Numbered from the stretch's first letter, positions 26,898-35,955 are shown. The stretch: 64,000 nucleotides of DNA from JBPOHE01 sp052035915 (GCA_052035915.1 JBPOHE010000033.1:10722-74721), one strand, 5' to 3'. A program made the numbers and translations. Notes: generated from the sequence alone by a model not told the origin.

Positions 26898-27329
26898 ATG
26901 TTGCGTGTCCTGGTCCCCATCGACGGTTCCGAGAACGCCCTGCGGGCCTTGCGGTTTGCTGTCGAACGTCTGCGTCGGCTCGATCTCGAGGGGTTCGAGC
27001 TGTTCCTGCTCAATGTCCAACCGGCTATCGCCACCGGCGATGTGCGGCTGTTCGTCAGCGAGGAGAAGATCCGCCAGTATTATCAAGAAGAGGGCGAAAT
27101 GGCTCTGGTGTCGGCCAAGACCATGCTCAACGACCAGCACCTCCCCTTCACCGCCCATGTCTACGCCGGTCATGTGGCGGAAAGCATCGCCGCCTTCGCC
27201 AAGGAAAGGCATTGTCACTTGATCGTTATCGGCACCCGTGGTCTGGGCACGGTCATGAATCTCATCATGGGTTCGGTGACCACCAAGGTGATCCAGCTTA
27301 CGGAGCTTCCGGTGGTGTTGGTGAAATAG
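26898..27329 (+). CDS. Universal stress protein (UspA family)
   Basis: A 143-residue single-domain USP. It starts LRVLVPIDGSENALRALRFA and ends with the ATP-binding-type motif GTRGLGTVMNLIMGSVTTKVIQ followed by LPVVLVK. The G-x2-G-x9-G(S/T) pattern indicates the ATP-binding subgroup. The gene follows an AGGAGA ribosome binding site and has no obvious operon partner; the deacetylase gene begins 55 bp downstream on the same strand. Confidence 0.93.
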   Translation: MLRVLVPIDGSENALRALRFAVERLRRLDLEGFELFLLNVQPAIATGDVRLFVSEEKIRQYYQEEGEMALVSAKTMLNDQHLPFTAHVYAGHVAESIAAFAKERHCHLIVIGTRGLGTVMNLIMGSVTTKVIQLTELPVVLVK

Positions 27330-27384
27330 CCACCTCGTCCCGGGGGAAGGGCCATCTGTCCGCGTTTCGTCAGTGGGAGTCGGC

Positions 27385-28419
27385 ATGGGAAGACCGGCTG
27401 ATTGGGGAGCCTGTCCATGGCTGGCGTGGCTCGGCTGTCTGGGTTTGTTGATCGCTGGTCCAGGAGTGATCTGGGCCGCTCCTCCCGGAGACGATTCCGC
27501 CAGGATGTTGAACCGGCTCTGGACCTCGGCTGAATTGCGGGGAACGCCATCGGACAGACTCCCGCGTCGGTTGCCCAAGGTGGATCGCCGTCCCCCCGAG
27601 CGCACCCAGCCGCTCGTCTCCCTCCCACCTGTGCCGGTGGAGCGACGCCAATCGATTCGGGGTGTCAAGCCCTTCCATGGTCGCAAACTTCTGGCCATCA
27701 CCTTCGATCTCTGTGAGTCGGCCCAGGAAGTCAGCGGTTATGATGCAGAGATCGTCAATGTGTTACGCACTTATCAGGTGCCCGCCACCTTCTTCGCCGG
27801 GGGGAAATGGATGCGTTCCCATCCCGAACCAAGCCTGCAACTCATGGCCGATCCGCTGTTCGAACTTGGCAACCATGGCTGGAGCCACGCCAATCCGGCC
27901 TTGTTGGATAGCCAGAGACTGGCCGAACAGGTGCTCTGGACTCAGGCCCAGTACGAGTTGTTGCGGGAAGAGTTGCAACGACGGCTGGCATCCGCCGCCA
28001 TGGACCCGAGCGTGCTGGATGCCGTCCCCCGGGCTATGACCCTGTTTCGTCCGCCCTATGGTCGCTGCGGCGCCAGAACCCTGGACGCGCTGGCGGGATG
28101 GGGGTTGACCGCCATCCAATGGAACATGGTTGGCGCCGATCCGGTACCGGGCCTGTCTCCCGAGTCCTTGGCGCGCAACCTGCTCCGTCAAGCCAGACCC
28201 GGCGGTATCCTGGTATTGCATGCCAATGGCCGGGGTTATGCCACCGCCGCCGCTCTGCCGATGATCATCCGGGAGCTGCGGGCCAAGGGCTATGAAATGG
28301 TCACCGTCAACCAATTGCTGGCGAGCGGTGAGATCCTCTCCAGCCCGGAGTGTTACGAATTGAAACCGGGCGATAATCGCCGCTATGACCGGCTCGACGG
28401 CAAGGCTCACCAGCCGTGA
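27385..28419 (+). CDS. Secreted polysaccharide deacetylase (NodB fold)
   Basis: A 344-residue exported carbohydrate esterase family 4-like protein. A hydrophobic segment at residues 10-32 (LAWLGCLGLLIAGPGVIWAA) is a signal peptide, followed by a proline-rich linker and the NodB domain from about residue 95. The catalytic block reads ITFDLCE instead of the usual TFDDG, so the second Asp is replaced; the zinc histidines are kept in GNHGWSH, and RPPYG and a C-terminal VLHANG motif are present. This variant occurs in a recognised subfamily, so it may still be active. The ATG at 27385 follows GGGAG. Its stop overlaps the acetyltransferase start by 4 bp. Confidence 0.88.
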   Translation: MGRPADWGACPWLAWLGCLGLLIAGPGVIWAAPPGDDSARMLNRLWTSAELRGTPSDRLPRRLPKVDRRPPERTQPLVSLPPVPVERRQSIRGVKPFHGRKLLAITFDLCESAQEVSGYDAEIVNVLRTYQVPATFFAGGKWMRSHPEPSLQLMADPLFELGNHGWSHANPALLDSQRLAEQVLWTQAQYELLREELQRRLASAAMDPSVLDAVPRAMTLFRPPYGRCGARTLDALAGWGLTAIQWNMVGADPVPGLSPESLARNLLRQARPGGILVLHANGRGYATAAALPMIIRELRAKGYEMVTVNQLLASGEILSSPECYELKPGDNRRYDRLDGKAHQP

Positions 28420-28928
28420 CGGTAGCGCCCTTCGCCGCCGATTTCTATCCCCTGGCCTCTGGTGGGTTGCGCCCATTGAGGGCCGAACAGGCCGAACCTA
28501 TCGCACGCCAACTCGCGGCCATCGATCCCTGGCTGGCCTTGGGATTTGCCGCCGAGGCTTTGGCCACCTATTTGCTGCGTGCCGATGGAGGCCTGTATCG
28601 GTACGAAATACTGGACGCTCAAGGAGCGACAGCGGGGGTGGTGGCCGTGCGCCATCCCTGGTTGCGCGGTCCTTACCTGGAGCTGTTCGCCGTTTTCCCT
28701 CCGCATCAGGGTCGGGGGCTCGGGGGCGCGGCCTTGGAATGGTTCGAGCGGCAAGCGCGGCTGACCTCGGCCAACGCCTGGGTGTTGGTCTCAGCCTTCA
28801 ACCAAGGCGCCTATGGCTTATATCGACGCTACGGTTTCGTCGAGATCGGCCCTATCCCCGATCTGATAAAACCTGGGCAGAACGAGATCCTATTGCGTAA
28901 AAGCTTGAATCAGACACCGGAGCGATAA
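28416..28928 (+). CDS. GNAT-family N-acetyltransferase
   Basis: A 170-residue acetyltransferase starting with GTG that overlaps the deacetylase stop (GTGA). The acetyl-CoA loop is visible as VFPPHQGRGLGGAALEWFERQA (R/Q-x-x-G-x-G/A), followed by the C-terminal VSAFNQGAYGLYRRYGFVEIG typical of the fold. Coupling to a polysaccharide deacetylase could mean they act on the same amino-sugar, but that is inference. A dyad-pair repeat lies downstream. Confidence 0.88.
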   Translation: MTVAPFAADFYPLASGGLRPLRAEQAEPIARQLAAIDPWLALGFAAEALATYLLRADGGLYRYEILDAQGATAGVVAVRHPWLRGPYLELFAVFPPHQGRGLGGAALEWFERQARLTSANAWVLVSAFNQGAYGLYRRYGFVEIGPIPDLIKPGQNEILLRKSLNQTPER

Positions 28929-29040
28929 GGCGATTGCCGGAAAAAGATATACCTGAATGCGCCGGATGTTCGTTCGCCTTCCAGGCGCGCCAGCCGGCGC
29001 CGAGCGGGCTCTGCAACGACTGGCCCCTCTTCTTCGGCGC

Positions 29041-29161
29041 TTTCGGGCAGGGGCGTTTTGGCTCGGTTTTTCGTTCTTAAATGGAGAACAATGACCGTTT
29101 GTATGAAGGATTGTTCTCTCAAGGAGAACGAAAACCGGCCATTTTCAGTCGATGCCCGGAA
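29041..29161 (-). repeat. Dyad-pair repeat element, copy 4
   Basis: Left end TTTCGGGC, right end GCCCGGAA. Dyads lie at 29073-29089 and 29113-29129. Their centres are 40 bp apart, the only copy not at 41. The CGGCCATTTT arm is on the right, so this copy is inverted relative to copies 1-3 and 8. It lies between the acetyltransferase and lipase genes. Confidence 0.92.
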
Positions 29162-29328
29162 CAGCTGAGTAACGTAGGATACGGTGAACGAAGTGAAGCG
29201 CCTCGATCGAGGCATTCTCTCTTCGCGATTGATGCGGTTCGTACCTCACCGCATCCCACCGCGCCGCAAGCCGAATAAGTATTCAGAAAGGGTATCATCT
29301 CCCGCTTCCCCGAACCTTTGGAGGCCTG

Positions 29329-30354
29329 ATGCAAAAACCTCTGCCGCCGCTTCGCTACGAGTTGTTCCATCCACCCATCTTCGATTCCGAATACTTTCGC
29401 TATTTCGAGCAGGCCGCCTCCCATCCCTTTCGCCATGAGACAACCGAATTCGCGTCCGTCAACGCCTGGTGGTTGGCCGAGATCTCCCTGCTGGCCTACT
29501 GTCCACCCGAGTATGCGGTTCCCGTCTTTCGCCGCGCCGGACTGGAGCTGAGCGAAGCCGGTATCTGCATCGCCGGTCAGACCCAGTGCTATCTGGCGGC
29601 CGCGGAGTCTTGGCTGGTGGTCTGTTTCCGCGGCACCAAACCCCTGCGCCCGGATCGCTGGGATTCCCCCGAGGATCGCTGGCGCAATCTCGCCGGTACC
29701 CTGGGAGATGCTCGGACCGATGCGGATCTCTATCTGGTGGAACTGAGCCCCGGATCGGGTCGGTATGTGCATCGCGGTTTCCTGGCGGCGCTGGAACAGG
29801 TCTGGTCGGCGCTGGAGGCCCATCTGCGCGACCTGGTCCGTCGTCGTCCCGAGCGCCGGGTCTGGTTTACCGGCCATAGCCTGGGCGGGGCCCTGGCTAC
29901 CCTGGCCGCCGACCGTTTCCCCGCCGCCAGTGGACTCTATACCTTCGGCTCCCCCCAGGTGGGCGACCAGTCCTTTGCCCAGGATTTCACTGTTCCCTGT
30001 TATCGCCTCGTCAACGGACGGGATCTGGTGCCCTGGTTGCCGCCAGCCGGACCCTATGCCCCTCCCAAACTGGGTCTGGCCAAGTACCGGCATGTGGGGA
30101 AGCTCAAATACCTGGACGCCCAGGGCGGGATCGGCGATGACCTCCCCCCAGCCCCTGAGATAGGACAATGGCTCAAGTCCCGACCCGGTGAGCTGCTGGA
30201 CAGGCTTCGTCGGGCTCAGTCCGGCCATCCCCTCGCCCTGGCGCCGGAGGCCCTCAACGACCACTCCCCATTGCTCTACGCCGTCAAGCTGTGGAACCTT
30301 TATGACCGGGGTCTCCTGGGAGGGGAGGGGGAGGGAGCTCGACAACCGAGGTAA
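29329..30354 (+). CDS. Class 3 lipase-family hydrolase
   Basis: A 341-residue alpha/beta hydrolase of the lipase class 3 (fungal lipase-like) family. The oxyanion segment VVCFRGTK and the nucleophile elbow FTGHSLGGALATLAAD (near residue 187) are clear, with the acidic residue in NGRDLVPWLP and a candidate His in YRHVGK. No signal peptide is seen, so it is probably cytoplasmic or exported by another route. The ATG at 29329 follows TGGAGG. It is a single gene convergent with rquA. Confidence 0.9.
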   Translation: MQKPLPPLRYELFHPPIFDSEYFRYFEQAASHPFRHETTEFASVNAWWLAEISLLAYCPPEYAVPVFRRAGLELSEAGICIAGQTQCYLAAAESWLVVCFRGTKPLRPDRWDSPEDRWRNLAGTLGDARTDADLYLVELSPGSGRYVHRGFLAALEQVWSALEAHLRDLVRRRPERRVWFTGHSLGGALATLAADRFPAASGLYTFGSPQVGDQSFAQDFTVPCYRLVNGRDLVPWLPPAGPYAPPKLGLAKYRHVGKLKYLDAQGGIGDDLPPAPEIGQWLKSRPGELLDRLRRAQSGHPLALAPEALNDHSPLLYAVKLWNLYDRGLLGGEGEGARQPR

Positions 30355-30507
30355 CAGATCGTGGCGCTACTACCCGGCTCAGTCCGATGGCACCCCAAAG
30401 CCAAGAGTAACTTATTGATATATCGATGGATCTGATCGGTTTTTGCCGATGATGCGGCGGTAGTGCCGAGCCTTGGAACCGGCTTGGGAGGGATACTACA
30501 AAAGGTT

Positions 30508-30570
30508 GCGCGGGCTGGCCCGCGCTCAGACTCGGATAGCGAACCGCTGCAGGGGGAAAACGCGGCAGCG
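30508..30570. terminator. Two hairpins between the convergent lipase and rquA genes
   Basis: GCGCGGGC and GCCCGCGC (30508-30525) are perfectly complementary around two bases. CCGCTGC (30544-30550) pairs with GCAGCGG (30564-30570). Neither is followed by a T-run, so Rho-independent termination is uncertain. Confidence 0.4.
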
Positions 30571-30603
30571 GCTGTTGGTTTTCAGGTTAGGATCCGGTCC
30601 GGG

Positions 30604-31347
30604 TCACATGGTGACCACGACCTTTTGATAGAGGCCACCAAAATAGGTCGTCTTTTCGATCTTTTGCGGTTGCAGGTCGGACGGAATCCAGTCGGCGATC
30701 TCGCCATTCCAGAGATCCATGGCAAAGGGCTCCAGGAGCTTGAGGATGGGCACCATGATGTAGCGATGAGGATGCAGCCGACTGGGACGGTGATAATCCA
30801 CGAACACCACCTTGCCGCCGGGCTTGGTCACCCGCAGCACTTCACGGATGACCTTTTTCCGCACATAGTCCGGCATTTCGTGCAGGAGGAAGAAGACCAC
30901 GCTTTGATCGAAGGTTTGATCATCGAAACTCAGGCGACTGGCATTCTGACAATCCGGAACCACATTCGGGCAATCGCCCAGCTTGCGCATGAGGTTTTCC
31001 AGTTGGATGGGGGCCACATCCACCACGTCCAGACGGGCGTCCGGGGCCAGGCGGGCGGCCAGGCAGGGGGTGAAATCCCCATAGACACAGGCTACCTGCA
31101 GATTGCGTCCCGGCACCTCCTGACCCATCTCATTCAGCGCGCTGTCCCTGAGCCGGGTGAAGTTTCCCCACAGGATCAGGTTGATGAGCCATTGACGTTC
31201 AAAAATGCGTATGCTGCGCGGGTGAAGGTAGGCCCACCAATAGGTATTTTCCAGATACTCCGGAATGCTCGGGGTGGTCTTGGCCAAGTGGTTGGGAGAA
31301 AAGCCCAGGGTGGATTCGGCGGTCTTGAATGAGATCGTTTTTTGCAT
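30604..31347 (-). CDS. rquA: RquA, rhodoquinone biosynthesis methyltransferase-like protein
   Basis: A 247-residue protein with a class I methyltransferase-like fold. RquA converts ubiquinone to rhodoquinone, the low-potential quinone used with fumarate reductase in anaerobic respiration. The diagnostic stretches are YLENTYWWAYLHPRSIRIFE, ERQWLINLILWGNFTRLRD and QVACVYGDFTPCLAARL, with an unusual SAM-site motif (VACVYGD), then FFLLHEMPDYVRKK and VDYHRP. It has its own promoter region, with no operon partners. A generic UbiE-like methyltransferase is the alternative, but the WWAY/WLINLILWGN blocks are specific to RquA. Confidence 0.85.
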   Translation of the reverse strand: MQKTISFKTAESTLGFSPNHLAKTTPSIPEYLENTYWWAYLHPRSIRIFERQWLINLILWGNFTRLRDSALNEMGQEVPGRNLQVACVYGDFTPCLAARLAPDARLDVVDVAPIQLENLMRKLGDCPNVVPDCQNASRLSFDDQTFDQSVVFFLLHEMPDYVRKKVIREVLRVTKPGGKVVFVDYHRPSRLHPHRYIMVPILKLLEPFAMDLWNGEIADWIPSDLQPQKIEKTTYFGGLYQKVVVTM

Positions 31348-32100
31348 GTTGAAGCCCTTCTAATCGTCCAATCTCTCGTTGGTCTGTCTGGAACATTGGT
31401 CTACTGCGCCTCCTCTCTCCTGTTCCTGGATCCGATGTGGTCTGGAGGCTTGCCACATTTTCTTAATCTTTGCCTTATAGAATGCCGCCACCTTTCTCGG
31501 AGGGGCGGCGTACTTCCCGCCTCATGCGAGGCGACCCGCATAGATCGTCGCAATACAGAGGATTCGGCTCCCCTTGGCCAAGGTTTCACTCCAACGTCGC
31601 CTGCAATCGACTACCGGCTTACGAACGGCTGGTCGATCTGGTGCGAAGGCTTTGGAACTTGGCCAGATGTCAAGGCTATGGACCCGAAGCTTTTGGCTCG
31701 GTAGTCTTCAAGCCGTTCCGCCCAACTCGTCCGTTGGGGGTCTTGACTTGAATGTCCGCTTGGATACGAAAACCAAACATCACTAACTCGTTCCCTCGGA
31801 CAGGTGTGAATGACGGCTTGATTCCGGTTGATCGAACCCCCGATCAACCTTGCTCGCCTCGTTTACCGACGGTGGGACAACTTCCCAGCGTCGTTCACAG
31901 GCATTTACGGGACCTAAAAGCCGCCCTTATGGACGGTCGATTGTCGTTTTTTTACATCGGCCCAGTATCGTCTCTGGGCTTGCAAGGATTCAAATTTCCT
32001 GATCTAGGCACCTTGTAACATTAAACCTTTGTTGGGTCAACGCCACGTTGGCGGAAATAACACGCGCTTTGTGTCAGGTATTGGGAAGCGCTGATTCGGG
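31348..32100. other. 750-bp stretch without a supportable gene
   Basis: Only short frames without ribosome binding sites or recognisable motifs occur here. It holds a hairpin, GGTTGATCG-N6-CGATCAACC region at 31826-31849, and the upstream region of rquA. It could contain an untranslated leader, a small RNA or a decayed gene. Confidence 0.5.
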
Positions 32101-32859
32101 TCAACCGGGGTTGTTCGGCAAAATCATGTCCACCACATCGGATACGGCATGACCTTTGACCGAGCGTACCAGAATCCGGCGACCGTTTTCCGCCTCGACT
32201 CTTCTGGCGAGTTGGGAACAGGCCATGAAGGAGGCGTCCGCCTCCATGATCGGACTGTCCACGTCGATGGCGAGGATCAGATCGGCGACCTGGCCGCAGA
32301 GAATCCCGGAGATTTCCTGATGCCCGGCGGGGGCGTTGATCAATACCAGGTCGTAACGGGGGGACAAGGTTTCTTTGAGGTAAACGAACAACCTTTCCCC
32401 ATCGCAGTTCTGATACAGGTGTTCGAAGTCGATGCGCTGCCGTACCTCCACCACTTTGCCGTTATTGCCGGGCAGGAAGCTGATGAACGGCAGACCAGGG
32501 ATCGGACTGATGCGATCGAGAAGATCCGGATACAGCCGTCCACGATGGAACTTGGTGAGGGGATGGCTGAGTTGTTGGACGATTTTGGGATCCCGGTCGA
32601 GAGGCGGGCCGCCCTGGGCGCTACAGAGGATCTCGTAATCCTGGATGAGGTCATAAAGATTCTTCCCTTCCCCAAACCGGGGATATGAACCGAGGAGTTG
32701 ATGAAATAGCAAGGGGATCGCCCCTTGTTCATACATCACCCCATCCAGCACCAGCACGTTTTTGGTCTTTTCGGCGAGGGCCTGGGCGCATTTCACCACA
32801 TAAGTGGGCTTACCAGCGCCTCGCGTCATGGTGTGGAAGGAAACGAATTTCGGGTTCAT
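32101..32859 (-). CDS. ParA/MinD-like ATPase with altered P-loop
   Basis: A 252-residue protein of the SIMIBI P-loop class. The N-terminus reads VSFHTMTRGAGKPTYVVKCAQALAE, where the deviant Walker A (KGGxGKT/S) has TRGAGKP: the signature first Lys is Arg and the Thr after the second Lys is Pro. VLVLDGVMYEQG occupies the switch region and LVLINAPAGHQEI matches Walker B, with DLILAIDVDSPIM following as in ParA/BcsQ proteins. The changed phosphate loop makes ATP hydrolysis doubtful. It is divergent from a GT2 glycosyltransferase; a role in envelope or polysaccharide localisation is only a guess. Confidence 0.7.
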   Translation of the reverse strand: MNPKFVSFHTMTRGAGKPTYVVKCAQALAEKTKNVLVLDGVMYEQGAIPLLFHQLLGSYPRFGEGKNLYDLIQDYEILCSAQGGPPLDRDPKIVQQLSHPLTKFHRGRLYPDLLDRISPIPGLPFISFLPGNNGKVVEVRQRIDFEHLYQNCDGERLFVYLKETLSPRYDLVLINAPAGHQEISGILCGQVADLILAIDVDSPIMEADASFMACSQLARRVEAENGRRILVRSVKGHAVSDVVDMILPNNPG

Positions 32860-33067
32860 GGACCTTGCCGAGAGTGGGTTATTACCGCTTCTAGAAGGAA
32901 TCGTCGGTTCTGTGAGATCCTCCGTTTCCTCCCTCCATTACAAGTCAAGCCTCTCCTCGTCCGGAAGAGGGGCTCGCCAACGGATATTTTTCATCTACAG
33001 TAGAGTAGTCGGCCTGTTTCGGCAATCTCAAAACGGTCCAGGGATATATCGAGTGATCCTTCCCAAG

Positions 33068-33871
33068 ATGGCATCCAACAATCTCTCCGCCTCGACAGAG
33101 ACGGAACTCCCGACCGATGGGGTCTCCGCCGAGTCCAAGCCCCTGCCCAAGATATCCATCGTCATCCCCGCCTTCAATGAAGCCAAGCTGATTGCCACCA
33201 CCCTGGAAGCGGTGTTTCAGGCCAGGACCGCCTACCAGGGGGAGGTCGAGGTCATTGTTGTCGATAATAATTCTTCCGACGCCACCGGGGAGATCGCCGC
33301 CTCGATGGGGGCGATGGTGGTGTTCGAGCCCATCAATCAGATTGCCCGGGCGCGAAACGCCGGGGGCAAGGCGGCCACCGGCGACTACCTGATTTTTCTT
33401 GATGCCGACACTCTGATCGAGGGCGATATTCTCGCCAAGGTGGCGCGCTCGCTGGGGAGTGGCCAGGTGATCGGCGGCGGTGCCTGGGTGGAACCGGATT
33501 CTGGCTGGTTTAGTCGCCTGGTGTTCAAGTACGGCATCAACCTCATCCTGGCGATGAGAAACGTGACCGTCGGGCCATTTCTTTACTGTGACCGCCGTGC
33601 CTTTCTCGAAGTGGGGGGGTTCGACGAAGAGTTGTACGCCGCCGAGGAGTTTTCCCTCGCCAAGCGCTTAAAAGCCTTGGGAGAACGAACCCAGAAGAAA
33701 TGGAAGATCATCCGATATGACGCCGGACACCGCATCGTCACTTCGGGCAGGAAGTTCGATAAATTCGGCGGATTGGAGATGGCGGCCAGAAACGCCCACT
33801 TGATCTGGATGCCGAACCGGAAGTTGCGCCAGAAAAATCAATGCAAATTCTGGTATGACGTCCGCAAGTAG
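33068..33871 (+). CDS. GT2-family glycosyltransferase
   Basis: A 267-residue GT-A glycosyltransferase. Motifs: ISIVIPAFNEAKLIATTLEAV, VIVVDNNSSDATGEIA, the metal-binding DxD in IFLDADTLIEGD, and an ED-like acceptor block in YAAEEFSLAKRLKALG. No membrane segment is seen. The ATG at 33068 gives an N-terminal tail of about 27 residues before the domain; a GTG at 33053 is another option. It is followed by an unassigned 340-residue gene on the same strand, 51 bp away, which may share its pathway. Confidence 0.9.
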   Translation: MASNNLSASTETELPTDGVSAESKPLPKISIVIPAFNEAKLIATTLEAVFQARTAYQGEVEVIVVDNNSSDATGEIAASMGAMVVFEPINQIARARNAGGKAATGDYLIFLDADTLIEGDILAKVARSLGSGQVIGGGAWVEPDSGWFSRLVFKYGINLILAMRNVTVGPFLYCDRRAFLEVGGFDEELYAAEEFSLAKRLKALGERTQKKWKIIRYDAGHRIVTSGRKFDKFGGLEMAARNAHLIWMPNRKLRQKNQCKFWYDVRK

Positions 33872-33922
33872 ACGCCGCCTCGGTCTCACCGGCCTCCTGG
33901 TCGTTTTCCCGCTCTGCACCGA

Positions 33923-34945
33923 ATGATCGAGTCTGTGGAAGCTTCCCTGTCGACTTCAACCCAGGTCCGACTCACCTTCTTCTGCGAACTGGCGCCGGAA
34001 CCTCTGGAATCCCTCTTCAGCCGACCGGCCCTGGTGGAGCAACTCCAGGCGCTGAAGGCCCAGGTGAGCCTGGGCATCATGGACTTCAGCCCGGAACGGA
34101 CGGCGGTGGTGCGTCGCTTGAATGCCGCGGGTATCCCGGTGATTGCCTGGCAACTCCTACCCAAGGAACAAGGCTATTGGTATCACCTGGGCAACTGTGA
34201 AGCGGCGGTGAGGCAGTACGATGACTTCCTGGCTTGGACCCGCCGCCAGGACCTGGAATGGGCCGGGATTGGCATCGACATCGAACCCGATATCGGGGAA
34301 TTCGAGTTATTGCTCACCCAGCCGTCACGCTTGGTCTCGGCCCTATGGCGACGGGGTTGCGGTAAGCAACGCCTGTGCGATGGCGCGGAGGTGTACGAGC
34401 GGCTGGTGGCCCGCATGCAAGCGGACGGCTTCCCGGTTTCCAGCTACGAATTTCCCTTCATCGTCGATGAACTCAGAACCGGTTGCACCTGGGTGAGGCG
34501 TCTGCTCGGCGTCACCTGTGTATCTTCCGACCAGATCGTCCTCATGCTCTACACCAGTTATTTCCGCCCCATAGGCACGGCGGTGCTCTGGAGTTATGCC
34601 CGGGATGCCGATTCGGTGGGGATCGGGGTCACCGGGGGCGGGGTCCAGCTCGAAGGCGTCAAGTTTCCGGCCCCCCTGACCTGGGAGGAATTTTCCCGCG
34701 ATCTTCTCTTGGCCACCCAGTGGTGCCCGGACATTCACATCTTCAGCCTTGAAGGGTGCGTGGAGCAGGGATTTCTGGAACCTCTGGCCAGCTTCGATTG
34801 GAATCGGAGCCCCAAGCCGCCCCAACCCTGGGCCGCCATCGTCAAGCTATCGCGGCCCTTGTTTCGCCTGGGGCTCTGGCTGCTGGCCCGGCCCAGACTG
34901 AGCGTCGGGCTGCTGGCGGGAGGGGTGGCGTTGGCCCTGCTGTAA
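33923..34945 (+). CDS. Unassigned protein with TIM-barrel-like features and a C-terminal membrane segment
   Basis: A 340-residue protein I do not recognise. Alternating strands with acidic ends (LGIMDFSPERTAV, VIAWQLLPKEQGYW, WAGIGIDIEPDIGEFE) resemble a glycoside-hydrolase-type barrel, with IDIEPDIGEFE as candidate acidic active-site positions. The last 45 residues are hydrophobic (LFRLGLWLLARPRLSVGLLA) and could be a tail anchor. It follows a GT2 gene and may act on the same sugar polymer, but that is inference only. Confidence 0.6.
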   Translation: MIESVEASLSTSTQVRLTFFCELAPEPLESLFSRPALVEQLQALKAQVSLGIMDFSPERTAVVRRLNAAGIPVIAWQLLPKEQGYWYHLGNCEAAVRQYDDFLAWTRRQDLEWAGIGIDIEPDIGEFELLLTQPSRLVSALWRRGCGKQRLCDGAEVYERLVARMQADGFPVSSYEFPFIVDELRTGCTWVRRLLGVTCVSSDQIVLMLYTSYFRPIGTAVLWSYARDADSVGIGVTGGGVQLEGVKFPAPLTWEEFSRDLLLATQWCPDIHIFSLEGCVEQGFLEPLASFDWNRSPKPPQPWAAIVKLSRPLFRLGLWLLARPRLSVGLLAGGVALALL

Positions 34946-34948
34946 GGA

Positions 34949-35689
34949 CTAACCCAGCGGGGTGAGTCGGCGCTGATGATAGCCGTCGGGCACCTCCATG
35001 AGCTTGGGATCGATGTTCTGGTGATGGATCTCGGTGAGCACACCGGGATTCCCTTTGAGCTTCACCCGGTACATCAGCGGCAGTTGATCGCCGTGGCCGA
35101 ACACCGCTTCGTCCAGGGTCAGATAGCCCCGGGCCTCGGCGGCGAGGGCGCGGGAGAATCCCCCCCAGCGGCGCACCGTGGCCAGATCGGCCTCCGGCAA
35201 CCCGAGCTGGGCGGCGGAGATGAGACAGATCTCGGATCTCGGCTTCTCTTTCTGCCGCAGTTGAAACAGCGCGCAGCTATGACCCGCGGCCTGGGCCCGA
35301 CGATCGGTCGATTGCAGGCTGAGATATTCCCTGGGGGTCGATGAGGCTGAGCTCTGGCCCGTTATCTGCTCCATTTGCTGACGCCAGGCGGGAGGCAACA
35401 TGGCCATCTGGGTATTGACCTGCTGGCTGAGGGACTCATAGGTGCGGCGCCATTCAGCGACGGTCTTTTGGTCCAGGAGGCTGAATTCCTGTTTCGCCGG
35501 GTCGATGATGATGACCGCTTGGCGAGCGGCGTCGTAGAGGAACCAGTTGCGATTTGCGTGATTGTCGAAGCGCATCCGGCCCCCGGCGATCCTCAGCACA
35601 TTGGTCTGGCCGGATTCGTCGTACACCAGGCTGGTGTCGGCCAGGCCCCAAGCCGGGAGCAAGGCGCCGAGAACAGAAAAAACCCGCAT
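34949..35689 (-). CDS. Exported protein of unknown function (DUF4412-like)
   Basis: A protein of about 246 residues with an N-terminal signal peptide (MRVFSVLGALLPAWGLA, cleavage near AD). The mature part starts with beta-rich segments (LVYDESGQTNVLRIAGGRMRFD, FLYDAARQAVIIIDPAKQEF), a pattern seen in DUF4412 proteins. It has one helical middle part with several glutamines and two Cys (HSCALF, EICLI). It is convergent with the preceding gene, only 3 bp away. An ATG at 35704 would add five residues. Confidence 0.65.
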   Translation of the reverse strand: MRVFSVLGALLPAWGLADTSLVYDESGQTNVLRIAGGRMRFDNHANRNWFLYDAARQAVIIIDPAKQEFSLLDQKTVAEWRRTYESLSQQVNTQMAMLPPAWRQQMEQITGQSSASSTPREYLSLQSTDRRAQAAGHSCALFQLRQKEKPRSEICLISAAQLGLPEADLATVRRWGGFSRALAAEARGYLTLDEAVFGHGDQLPLMYRVKLKGNPGVLTEIHHQNIDPKLMEVPDGYHQRRLTPLG

Positions 35690-35886
35690 CAAGCTCGCGC
35701 CCATAGGGCCGTTCCTCCAGTAGGGGTAGAGAGAAAGACTGTGTCGAGCCGGGTGGCGGTCCCCGGGGTCGTGTCGCCCAGGCCCGCTACGGCCTCAGGG
35801 AGTGAGAGATCGAATCGGCCCAGAGGTTCCCCGATCATCCCATCGAGCTTACCAGTCAGCCGTCGGCTTCCCCTTGGAGAGAGCTC

Positions 35887-35955
35887 GTAGGGCGGCAACC
35901 CCTTGCCGCCATTTGATGCCGACCAGGGAGTGTCGGCAAAGGATTGCCGACCTAC
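35887..35955. repeat. REP-like double hairpin (BIME-like)
   Basis: Bounded by GTAG and CTAC, it holds two hairpins: GGCGGCAA-CCCC-TTGCCGCC (35891-35910) and GTCGGCAA-AGGA-TTGCCGAC (35932-35951). Two REP-type palindromes with mirrored ends form a unit. It lies 28 bp before dyad-pair copy 5 in the same intergenic gap. Confidence 0.8.

Noticed and set aside
31470..31751. 93-codon frame in the rquA upstream region
   Set aside because: It has no ribosome binding site and no recognisable motif, and overlaps other equally open frames.
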